A stretch of 24,356 nucleotides of DNA, taken from the NCBI GenBank assembly GCA_964547415.1, contig CAZJNX010000053.1:1-24356 (forward strand). Reading direction: 5' to 3'. Shown here piece after piece: positions 1 to 6,556 of this stretch (position 1 is the first letter of the stretch; each line of letters opens with the position of its first letter). A model generated the notes under the pieces. The model was given only the letters and a program-made list of their open reading frames with translations, searched no databases and was not told where the DNA came from. Origin of the DNA: CAZJNX01 sp964547415. GTDB lineage: Bacteria > Pseudomonadota > Alphaproteobacteria > Rhizobiales > Amorphaceae. The translations under genes were made by a program, and so were the position numbers.

Positions 1-471
1 CTGCCGGTGGTCTACATCATCGAGAACAACAAGTACGGCATGGGCACCTCGGTGGAGCGGGCCTCCTCCACCACCGACCTGTCCCAGCGCGGCCGCTCCT
101 TCGACATCCCCGGCGAGCAGGTGGACGGCATGCAGGTGGAGGCCGTGCACGCCGCCGTGGAGAAGGCCTCCGCCTACGCCCGCGAGGGCAACGGCCCGTA
201 CATCCTCGAGATGCTCACCTACCGTTACCGCGGCCACTCCATGTCGGACCCGGCCAAGTACAGGAGCCGCGACGAGGTCGACGAGTACCGCAAGAAGAAG
301 GACCCGATCGACCACGTCCGCGACATCCTGGTCCACGACCACGGAGTGAAGGAGGACGACCTCAAGGCGATGGACCGGGCTGTCCGCGAGACGGTGAACG
401 AGGCCGCCGAGTTCGCCCAGACCGACCCCGAGCCCGACCCGTCGGAGCTGTGGACCGACGTGGTGCGCTGA
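1..471 (+). CDS. pdhA: Pyruvate dehydrogenase E1 component, alpha subunit (3' part)
   Basis: This is the C-terminal 156 residues of the thiamine-diphosphate-dependent E1 alpha subunit, which decarboxylates pyruvate in the cytoplasmic pyruvate dehydrogenase complex. The gene runs off the left edge, so its start is not visible. The fragment opens in the end of the ThDP/Mg-binding region (ENNKYGMGTS). It also carries the typical E1 alpha loop YRYRGHSMSDPAKYRSRDEV, which contains the conserved serine and the arginine-rich stretch next to the active site. The C-terminal helix region ends with ELWTDVVR, as in alphaproteobacterial PdhA. pdhB follows 182 nt downstream on the same strand, consistent with one transcript. 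I see no defect in the visible part. Confidence 0.96.
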   Translation: MPVVYIIENNKYGMGTSVERASSTTDLSQRGRSFDIPGEQVDGMQVEAVHAAVEKASAYAREGNGPYILEMLTYRYRGHSMSDPAKYRSRDEVDEYRKKKDPIDHVRDILVHDHGVKEDDLKAMDRAVRETVNEAAEFAQTDPEPDPSELWTDVVR

Positions 472-653
472 CGCACCGTCCGGTGGCCGAAGGACCCGCC
501 GCGCCCATGGGCGAGATCGGGCGCACGATCCCGACCGGGGCGACGGCACGGCAAGACACACGGGCCGCTGGCGCGAGGCGCCGCGCCGCGGCCGGCGAGG
601 TGAAGCGGCGCGAGCACTGACGCGCGAGCACGAACGGGAAGAAACGCGAGACG

Positions 654-2213
654 ATGCCCACCGAGATCCTGATGCCCGCCCTGTCGCCCACCATGGAGGA
701 GGGCAAGCTCGCCAAGTGGATGAAGAAGGTGGGCGACGCCGTCGCGCCCGGCGACGTGATCGCCGAGATCGAGACCGACAAGGCCACCATGGAGGTGGAG
801 GCCGTCGACGAGGGCAAGCTCGGCAGGATCCTCGTCGAGGAGGGGACCGACGGTGTGAAGGTGAACACGCCGATCGCCGTCCTGTTCGCCGAGGGCGAGC
901 GCGAGGCGGACGTGGCGAAGCCGCCCGCCGACGTCGCCGCCGCCGGCGGCCAGCCCGCCCACGGCGGCGAGCCGACGGACGACGTGGCCGCCCCCCGCGG
1001 GGCGGGCGCGCCCGGCAACGGGGCCGGCGGCGTTCCGGCGAACACCCGCGCGGAGGTGGAGGCGCCGGCGGGCGTCAGCCAGACCGCCGTCACCCGCGCG
1101 GGCCCCGGCCCGACGGGGAGCCTGTCCGCCGAGGCGCCCCGCGCTCCGGCCGCGCCCCGTGGCGGCCCCGCGCCCGCCGAGGCGGTGGCGGACGCCCCGC
1201 CCGAGCCGGACGTGCCGGCCGGCACCGAGATGGTGCAGATGACCGTACGCGAGGCGCTGCGCGACGCCATGGCCGAGGAGATGCGGCGGGACGGGGACGT
1301 CTTCGTCATGGGCGAGGAGGTCGCCGAGTACCAGGGCGCCTACAAGGTGACGCAGGGTCTCCTGCAGGAATTCGGAGCGAAGCGCGTTATCGACACGCCC
1401 ATCACGGAGGCCGGTTTCGCCGGAATCGGCGTCGGCGCGGCCTTCGCCGGGCTGAAGCCCATCGTCGAGTTCATGACGTTCAACTTCGCCATGCAGGCGA
1501 TCGACCAGATCATCAACTCTGCCGCCAAGACCCACTACATGTCCGGCGGCTTCATCAAGTGCCAGATGGTCTTCCGTGGCGCCAACGGCGCGGCCGCCCG
1601 CGTCGCCGCCCAGCACAGCCAGGACTACGCCGCCTGGTACGCCCACGTCCCGGGCCTGCGCGTCATCCAGCCCTACTCGGCCATGGACGCCAAGGGCCTC
1701 CTCAAGGCCGCCATCCGCGACCCGAACCCGGTCGTCTTCCTCGAGAACGAGATCCTCTACGGCCAGACCTTCGACGTGCCCCAGCTCGACGACTTCGTCC
1801 TGCCGATCGGCAAGGCGAAGGTGGAGCGTTCCGGACGGGACGTGACGATCGTGTCCTGGGGCGCGGGCATGACCTACGCCATGCAGGCCGCCGCCGAGCT
1901 CGCCGGCCTCGGCGTCGAGGCGGAGGTCATCAACATGCGCACCCTGCGCCCGATGGACATCGACACGGTGATCCGCTCCGTCATGAAGACCAACCGCTGC
2001 GTGACGGTGGAGGAGGCATTCCCTGTCTGTTCCGTCTCCTCCGAGATCGCCGCCCAAGTGCAGGAGCAGGCGTTCGACTACCTGGACGCGCCGGTCCTGC
2101 GCGTCACCGGCAAGGACGTGCCGATGCCGTACGCGGCGAACCTCGAAAAGCTCGCCCACCCCTCCGTGGGCGAGCTGATGGACGCGGTGAAGGCGGTTAC
2201 CTACGCGGCCTGA
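654..2213 (+). CDS. pdhB: Pyruvate dehydrogenase E1 component, beta subunit with N-terminal lipoyl domain
   Basis: The 519-residue E1 beta subunit pairs with PdhA to oxidatively decarboxylate pyruvate and pass the acetyl group to lipoamide. Residues 1 to about 82 are a complete biotinyl/lipoyl domain, with the lipoylated lysine at K43 in the motif ETDKATME. A roughly 110-residue Ala/Pro/Gly-rich flexible linker follows. The transketolase pyrimidine-binding domain (about 195-370) contains GEEVAEYQGAYKVTQGL and FMTFNFAMQAIDQI. The C-terminal transketolase domain (about 385-515) contains INMRTLRPMD. A lipoyl domain on E1 beta is characteristic of alphaproteobacteria. The 182-nt gap after pdhA holds no convincing gene. 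pdhC would normally follow but is not here. Start: ATG 654, the first Met before the canonical lipoyl N-terminus. Confidence 0.97.
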   Translation: MPTEILMPALSPTMEEGKLAKWMKKVGDAVAPGDVIAEIETDKATMEVEAVDEGKLGRILVEEGTDGVKVNTPIAVLFAEGEREADVAKPPADVAAAGGQPAHGGEPTDDVAAPRGAGAPGNGAGGVPANTRAEVEAPAGVSQTAVTRAGPGPTGSLSAEAPRAPAAPRGGPAPAEAVADAPPEPDVPAGTEMVQMTVREALRDAMAEEMRRDGDVFVMGEEVAEYQGAYKVTQGLLQEFGAKRVIDTPITEAGFAGIGVGAAFAGLKPIVEFMTFNFAMQAIDQIINSAAKTHYMSGGFIKCQMVFRGANGAAARVAAQHSQDYAAWYAHVPGLRVIQPYSAMDAKGLLKAAIRDPNPVVFLENEILYGQTFDVPQLDDFVLPIGKAKVERSGRDVTIVSWGAGMTYAMQAAAELAGLGVEAEVINMRTLRPMDIDTVIRSVMKTNRCVTVEEAFPVCSVSSEIAAQVQEQAFDYLDAPVLRVTGKDVPMPYAANLEKLAHPSVGELMDAVKAVTYAA

Positions 2214-2264
2214 CGTCCGCCCGGCCGGGGCCCGCTCCCTCGTCCCGACGCGAACGGTGAAGCG

Positions 2265-2579
2265 ATGGCGACGCGAATGCCCTTGACAAGAGCGTGCCCG
2301 TCGCCGTCGCGGCGCGGCGCCGCCACGCTCGGCGTCGGGCGGGCAGGTGCCCTCGCGGTCGGTGCCCTCGCCCTCGGTGCGGTCGCCGTCGGCGCCTTCG
2401 CGGTGGGGCGCATGGCGATCGGCCGCCTCGCCATCGGCGGCGCCCGCATCGACCGCCTCGAGATCGACGAACTGACGGTGCGCCGCCTGACCGTCCTCGA
2501 GCCGGGCCGCCCGGGCCGCTCCGACCACCGGCCACGCCAGGGGGCCGTTCCGATCCTTCGCCGGCCGGACGCGCGCTGA
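2265..2579 (+). CDS. Small pentapeptide-repeat-like protein (hypothetical)
   Basis: This 104-residue protein is of unknown function. Residues about 28-77 form ten successive five-residue units: AVGAL, ALGAV, AVGAF, AVGRM, AIGRL, AIGGA, RIDRL, EIDEL, TVRRL, TV. An aliphatic residue recurs at a fixed position in each unit. The period resembles pentapeptide-repeat or short beta-helix proteins, although the classical A(D/N)LXX consensus is not strictly kept. The units shift from uncharged AxG to charged R/E/D-rich ones, suggesting an amphipathic solenoid, or a buried or membrane-facing half followed by a soluble half. The N-terminus is basic without a clear signal peptide. It lies 51 nt after pdhB, and its stop codon is in the loop of a strong inverted repeat. 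Similar small repeat proteins are, as far as I recall, widespread and uncharacterised in proteobacteria. Confidence 0.72.
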   Translation: MATRMPLTRACPSPSRRGAATLGVGRAGALAVGALALGAVAVGAFAVGRMAIGRLAIGGARIDRLEIDELTVRRLTVLEPGRPGRSDHRPRQGAVPILRRPDAR

Positions 2580-2599
2580 TGCCCGCGTCCGGCCGGCGG
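2558..2599. terminator. Strong inverted repeat between convergent genes, probable bidirectional terminator
   Basis: The arms at 2559-2573 and 2584-2598 are perfect 15-bp reverse complements around a 10-nt loop, and an extra C-G pair at 2558/2599 extends the stem to 16. The loop contains the stop codon of the pentapeptide-like gene, and the last codon of the convergent minus-strand gene is 5 nt beyond the stem. No T-run follows on either strand. It could therefore act as a GC-rich hairpin or a 3'-end stabiliser rather than a classical intrinsic terminator. Confidence 0.6.
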
Positions 2600-2603
2600 G
2601 CGC

Positions 2604-2855
2604 TCACCCGCGGCGCAGGCGGCGCGTCACGGGGCGAAAGGCGAGGAGCAGGATCACCGCCGCCACGACGAGAAGCTCGAGGCCGCCCGAGCCCATCTCG
2701 CCGAACGGCGCTGCGGTGCCGCCGCCCGAGCAGCCCTTGAAGCTTGCGTTGCAGTTCGCCCGCTCCCGCGCCGTCGCCGACTGGGCGAGAACGTCGCCGG
2801 CGGTCAGGGTGATGGCGGCCGCGAGGGCGGCCGCAAAGGTCGTCAGGCTTTTCAT
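2604..2855 (-). CDS. Small secreted protein with C-terminal exosortase-type sorting signal
   Basis: This 83-residue protein is the probable substrate of the adjacent exosortase-like enzyme. Residues 1-24 are a Sec signal peptide (basic MK, alanine-rich core, cleavage after VLA before QSATA). The mature part has only about 30 residues before the sorting region and contains two cysteines in NCNASFKGCSGGG (C35, C42). The C-terminus has the three-part layout of sorting signals: a short motif around GEMGSGG (52-58), a hydrophobic helix LELLVVAAVILLLAF (59-73) and an arginine-rich tail (RRLRRG). This is not the classical PEP-CTERM motif, so it would be another class. The ATG overlaps the stop of the upstream gene by 4 nt (ATGA), implying coupled translation. 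Processing by the exosortase is inferred from layout and neighbourhood. Confidence 0.75.
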   Translation of the reverse strand: MKSLTTFAAALAAAITLTAGDVLAQSATARERANCNASFKGCSGGGTAAPFGEMGSGGLELLVVAAVILLLAFRPVTRRLRRG

Positions 2856-3316
2856 GTCATGCTTTCTTTCGAACGTGTGAGGGACCAGTCGAGGGTCGGG
2901 AGCAGGCCGCACGGGCCGAGTTCCCGATAGGCGAACACCGTCGTGGACCAGGCGCTGCGGGCCGAGCCCGGCAGGTGGAACGCGTGGCCGAGCCGCTCGC
3001 CGCGGTGGACGAACCCTTCGGCGGCGAGGGCCTCGTCGAGACCGGCGACGACCGTCTCGAAGCGCTGCGCGGTGGGCGGCAACGGCACCAGGACGACGGC
3101 GCCGACGCAGGCGGGCGGCGTGAAGACGACCGCGGCCCTCTCGCCGCTGATCGCGATGTGCGAGGTCGGATCCTGCACGAGTCCGTTCGCTTCCAGCATG
3201 CGCTCGGCGAGCGCGATGCCGGCGGCGCGGTCGAAGTCGGGCCCGGCGGGGTCTGCGACCTTCAGCCAGAGGCCGACGAGCGGCAGGACCAGAAGGAGGG
3301 GCGCGAGGCGGATCAT
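2852..3316 (-). CDS. Membrane-anchored protein of unknown function in the exosortase cassette
   Basis: This 154-residue protein is not recognised as a named family. Residues 4-20 (LAPLLLVLPLVGLWLKV) form one N-terminal hydrophobic segment, either an uncleaved anchor or a signal peptide. The rest is a small predicted periplasmic domain with two cysteines (C70 in PPACVG, C136 in GPCGLLP) that could pair. The domain has alternating hydrophobic strands (AAVVFTPPACVGAVVLVPLP) and a helix (FETVVAGLDEALAAEGF). The ATG overlaps the exosortase stop by 4 nt, and its own stop overlaps the substrate gene by 4 nt. By position it may be an accessory factor comparable in role, though not in visible sequence, to the EpsI-type proteins found with other exosortases. 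That role is inference. Confidence 0.7.
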   Translation of the reverse strand: MIRLAPLLLVLPLVGLWLKVADPAGPDFDRAAGIALAERMLEANGLVQDPTSHIAISGERAAVVFTPPACVGAVVLVPLPPTAQRFETVVAGLDEALAAEGFVHRGERLGHAFHLPGSARSAWSTTVFAYRELGPCGLLPTLDWSLTRSKESMT

Positions 3317-4242
3317 GACGACAGCCGCCTGAGGTCGAGGCCGATGATGGCGGCGATGGCGGCGAGCGCGCCGATGCGCAGGAGGAAGGCACCCTCTCCT
3401 CCGTGCAGCTATTCGTAGAGCTCAACATCGAGCGCCATGCCGGCGATGCGCAGCGCGTTGACCGGGATCATCACCATCGCCACGAGCACCGCGGCAGGCA
3501 GGGCGCGAAGCGGGACGCGGCCGAGCACGAACCGCGTCGCGGCGTACCACATCATCAGCGCGACCGAGAGGTTGCCGAGGACGCCGCAGCGCCAGACCAG
3601 CAGGAGATCCATGCCGCCCGCGACCGAGAGGCTGGCCGCGCTGGCGAAGACGGGCGTGCCCGACAGGGACAGGATCGCCGCCGCCAGTCTCGCGTCGAGC
3701 GCCAGGAGATCGCCGCCGAGGAGAAGGCCCGCCACCGAGACGAGCGGACCGTGCAGCCCGGCCGCCAGGAGGATCGCGGCCCCGTCGCGCGGGCGCCGCT
3801 CCGAGGTCCGCAGAAGGACGAGCAGCATGGAGGCGGAAAGGCCCAGCCGTGCCGCGTCCGGACTGCGCAAGAGCGCGCCGACGGCGGCGGGCACCATGGC
3901 GGGCACGAGGTCGGCCGGCCGCGCCGCCTGCAGGAGCCGGACGAGGCCGAGGGCCGCGCAGCACGGGACGATCTTGCCGGCGCCCACGTCGGGGATCCCG
4001 CCGTCCCGCTCCGCCAGGAGGAGGTGCGGCGCGGCGGCGTTGGCGAGCGCACCGATCACCACGGCCGCGACGACGGCCCGTGCGGGCAGGGCGTTTTCCG
4101 CCTTGACCGGCAGGGACGGGAACAGGGAAGCGGCCACGGCGCGGGCACCGCCGGGTGGGGACGGCAACGTCGTCTCTTCCCTGTCAGGTCCGCGGGCACA
4201 CCGCGAGCGACCGGAAGCACAGGGCCGACCTCCTTCCGCCAC
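3313..4242 (-). pseudogene. Exosortase-family transpeptidase interrupted by one in-frame TAG
   Basis: This is a polytopic membrane protein of the exosortase/archaeosortase family, which cleaves C-terminal sorting signals. Numbering from GTG 4242, the candidate catalytic cysteine is C219 in VWRCGVLGN and the arginine is R265 in VNALRIAGMAL. An in-frame TAG (codon 278, bases 3409-3411) follows DVELYE. The same frame then reads LHGGEGAFLLRIG, supplying the expected histidine (H280), a last hydrophobic helix and RRLSS before a TGA that overlaps the next gene by 4 nt. The ancestral gene therefore clearly extended to 3313, and TGG (Trp) to TAG is the simplest lesion. Several hydrophobic segments precede C219. 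GTG 4242 has a good AAAGGAG site 7 nt upstream; TTG 4167 and GTG 4137 are alternative starts. It could be a recent pseudogene, a readthrough gene or a base error. Confidence 0.78.
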
Positions 4243-4654
4243 GGGGTGTCTCCTTTCGGACAGGAGTCTCCCGAGGCGGACGGGACGTTCGGCAGGCGGT
4301 GGCGCCGTCGAGGAGGCGCATGGCGCCCCGGTCCATGGCGCTTCGTGCACCCGGCGGCCCGGCCCCGGCCGCCGTCGATCCGTGCGCGGGACGCACGGCG
4401 GGTCTGGAGCGGGTCCGGGAAGGCGGTCCGGCGGTTCGCCGCCAGGCGCCGGCGGGCGCCTTCGGAAGGGGCAGCCGGTCGTCGGTGGAAGGCCGAGGGC
4501 GGGCTCCCGGCGGGGCCGGGCGGCCCCGCCTCCCGCTCCCCGGGATCCGGCTGCGGCCGGCGCCGGCCCGTCCCGCCGGATGCGCCGGCGATCGCCCTCG
4601 CACGGGCCGGGGGCGCGGGCCGGTGCCCGTGGTTCGCCGGGCGGCGGTGACGGC
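4243..4654. other. Intergenic region between cinA and the exosortase cassette
   Basis: These 412 nt are extremely GC-rich with no supported gene. Open frames on both strands here are low-complexity Arg/Pro/Gly readings. On the minus strand, a GAAAGGAG-type ribosome-binding site around 4249-4256 precedes the GTG start of the exosortase gene. A second perfect AAGGAGG at 4229-4235 leads only into a frame that does not match the exosortase. I could not identify a promoter or riboswitch. Confidence 0.5.
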
Positions 4655-5152
4655 TCAGTCGGTGAGGGCGTCCGACAGGAGGTGGAGGGCGTCGATCAGG
4701 CTCGCGGCGCGGATGCCGGCGCGGCCGAGGTCGCCGTAGCGGCGCTCGAGGTGGCGCGTCGCCGTGGTGCCGCGGCGGGCGAGGCCGAAGTGGACGAGGC
4801 CGACGGGCTTGGCCGCGCTCCCCCCGCCCGGGCCCGCCACGCCCGTCACCGACACCGCGACGTCCGCCCGGGAATGGCGGATCGCCCCCTCCGCCATGGC
4901 GCGGGCGACGGGCTCGCTCACCGCGCCGAAGGTGGCGATGAGCTCGGCCGGGACCGACAGGCTCTCCGCCTTCGCCGCGTTGGAGTAGGTGACGAAGCCC
5001 CGCTCGAACACGTCCGAGGAGCCCGGCACGTCCGTGAGGGCGGCCGCGATCATGCCGCCGGTGCACGATTCGGCCGTCGCCACCGTCAGCCCCGCCGCGC
5101 GGAAGGCGGCGAGCAGGTGCTCGGCCCTTTCCCGGATCGCCGGATCGTCCAT
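4655..5152 (-). CDS. pncC: CinA C-terminal-type nicotinamide-nucleotide amidohydrolase
   Basis: This 165-residue stand-alone CinA C-terminal domain protein hydrolyses nicotinamide mononucleotide to nicotinate mononucleotide and ammonia in NAD recycling. Family signatures are TVATAESCTGGMIAAALTDV near residues 23-42, including the conserved ESCTGG serine, and VSVTGVAGPGGGSAAKPVG near the middle. The length is normal for PncC/YgaD-type proteins lacking the N-terminal molybdopterin-like domain. Start ATG 5152 has a GGAGG site just upstream. It lies 26 nt downstream of ispDF on the same strand, so the two are probably co-transcribed. The cinA-ispDF pairing is common in alphaproteobacteria. The name cinA is often used for this protein, but it is not the competence-linked full-length CinA. 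Confidence 0.93.
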   Translation of the reverse strand: MDDPAIRERAEHLLAAFRAAGLTVATAESCTGGMIAAALTDVPGSSDVFERGFVTYSNAAKAESLSVPAELIATFGAVSEPVARAMAEGAIRHSRADVAVSVTGVAGPGGGSAAKPVGLVHFGLARRGTTATRHLERRYGDLGRAGIRAASLIDALHLLSDALTD

Positions 5153-5178
5153 CGCTCGCCTCCTGTCGCCGTTCGCCG

Positions 5179-6405
5179 TCAGCGTCCCTCGCAGGCCGAA
5201 AGGGGGACGAGCACGGTGGCGACCGCCGCCGCCGCGATCCCCTCCTGCCGGCCGGTGAAGCCGAGGCGCTCGCTGGTGGTCGCCTTCACCGACACGCGGG
5301 CCGGATCGAGGCCCGCGATGGCGGCGATCCGCTCGCGCATGGCGTCCCGGTGGGGGCCCACCTTCGGCCGCTCGCACACGATGGTGAGGTCGAGGTTCAC
5401 GATGGTCCCGCCCCGCGCGCGCACCCGTTCGGCCGCGTGGGCGAGGAAGCGGTCGGACGCGGCGTCCTTCCAGCGGGCCTCGCTCGGCGGGAAATGGGAG
5501 CCGATGTCCCCGTCCGCGATGGCGCCGAGGAGGGCGTCGGTGAGAGCGTGGAGGGCGACGTCCGCGTCCGAGTGGCCGGAAAGGCGGTGGGTGTGGGGGA
5601 CCGGCACGCCCGCGAGCACCAGCCCCTCGCCCGGCACGAGGGCGTGGACGTCGTAGCCGAAGCCCGTGCAGCTCACCCGCTCCGCCCCGTCGTTTCGCTG
5701 GTCCAGCATGCGCCGCGCGGCCTCGAGGTCCCGTTCGGTGGTGATCTTGAAGTTGTCCCGCTCGCCCAGGACGATGGCTACCGCGAGACCGGCGCGTTCG
5801 GCAACGGCCGCGTCGTCCGTCGCCTCCGGGGCGCCCGTCGCCGCCGCCGCCCGGTGCGCGGCGAGAAGGGCGGCGAAGCGGAAGCCCTGGGGCGTCTGGG
5901 CGCGAAAGAGGCCGTCCCGCGGGTGGGTTTCGACGACGCGCCCGTCCGGTCCCGCCCGCTTCAGCGTGTCGGTGACGGCAAGGGCGGGCAGCGCCCCGTC
6001 GTTGTCGCCGAGCGCGGCGAGGACGGCGTCGATCGTGGTGGCGGACACCAGCGGCCGCGCCGCGTCGTGGACGAGGACGGCGAAGGGCCGGGCCTCGCCG
6101 AGCGCCTCGAGGCCCGCGCGGACGGAGGCCTGCCGCGTCGCCCCGCCGGAAACGGGCGGCAGCAGCCGCTGGTCGTCGAGGCCGGCGACGGCGGCGTCGT
6201 AGAGCGCCCGGTCGTCCGGGTGGATGGCGACGACGACGCGGTCCACCCGCGGGTGGCGGAGGAAGGCGGCGAGGGTGCGGGCGAGGACCGGCCGCCCCGC
6301 GAGGTCCCGGTACTGCTTCGGGACGCCGCCACCCATCCGCGCGCCGCGCCCGGCCGCGACGACGAGCGCGGCGACCGGCCCCGATGTGCCAACGACGTCC
6401 GACAA
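5179..6405 (-). CDS. ispDF: Bifunctional IspD/IspF of the MEP isoprenoid pathway
   Basis: This 408-residue fusion catalyses two non-consecutive steps of the non-mevalonate pathway. The N-terminal IspD domain (about 9-235) makes CDP-methylerythritol and has the nucleotide-binding motif AAGRGARMGGGVPKQYRDL, with K30. The C-terminal IspF domain (244-408) forms the 2,4-cyclodiphosphate. It carries metal ligands D252 and H254 (GYDVHAL) and H286 (LHALTDALLG), with the typical ending TTSERLGFTGRQEGIAA. The fusion is typical of alpha- and epsilonproteobacteria. The start is taken as TTG 6405, with GAGGGGG about 6 nt upstream and the protein beginning right before the IspD fold. No ATG is available close by. 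It is divergent from dusB. Confidence 0.95.
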   Translation of the reverse strand: MSDVVGTSGPVAALVVAAGRGARMGGGVPKQYRDLAGRPVLARTLAAFLRHPRVDRVVVAIHPDDRALYDAAVAGLDDQRLLPPVSGGATRQASVRAGLEALGEARPFAVLVHDAARPLVSATTIDAVLAALGDNDGALPALAVTDTLKRAGPDGRVVETHPRDGLFRAQTPQGFRFAALLAAHRAAAATGAPEATDDAAVAERAGLAVAIVLGERDNFKITTERDLEAARRMLDQRNDGAERVSCTGFGYDVHALVPGEGLVLAGVPVPHTHRLSGHSDADVALHALTDALLGAIADGDIGSHFPPSEARWKDAASDRFLAHAAERVRARGGTIVNLDLTIVCERPKVGPHRDAMRERIAAIAGLDPARVSVKATTSERLGFTGRQEGIAAAAVATVLVPLSACEGR

Positions 6406-6495
6406 ATTGTCGCCCCCTCGACGGTTGCCGCTCCCTTGGGCGAGCCGCCCGGCGTTATGGCCGCCCCCACGGCGCTGGACAAGCTGCTATTTCGC

Positions 6496-6523
6496 TTGCC
6501 AACGGAGCAGTCATGTTTAACTT
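6496..6523 (+). promoter_or_regulatory. Candidate promoter for dusB-ntrB-ntrC
   Basis: The 151-nt divergent region between ispDF and dusB becomes noticeably AT-richer near dusB. A TTGCCA at 6496-6501 and TAACTT at 6518-6523, 16 nt apart, lie 33 nt before the dusB start. This is a reasonable but weak match to a housekeeping promoter. I found no equally good element for ispDF on the other strand. Confidence 0.3.
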
Positions 6524-6556
6524 GTAGGCACTTTCGTTCCTGCATACCGGTTCAGC

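Noticed and set aside
225..2528. A 767-residue minus-strand open frame opposite pdhA and pdhB
   Set aside because: It is antisense to well-recognised pdh genes, has Arg/Gly/His-rich low-complexity composition and no family features; long antisense frames are expected at this GC content.
4229..4235. Perfect AAGGAGG ribosome-binding site (minus strand) upstream of the exosortase
   Set aside because: The GTG it would serve opens a frame that does not match the exosortase and has no protein-like features. The neighbouring AAAGGAG site before GTG 4242 is in the correct frame.
3437..5656. A 739-residue plus-strand frame across the exosortase cassette and cinA
   Set aside because: Arg/Pro/Ala-rich shadow of the minus-strand genes, which have clear motifs, starts and overlaps.
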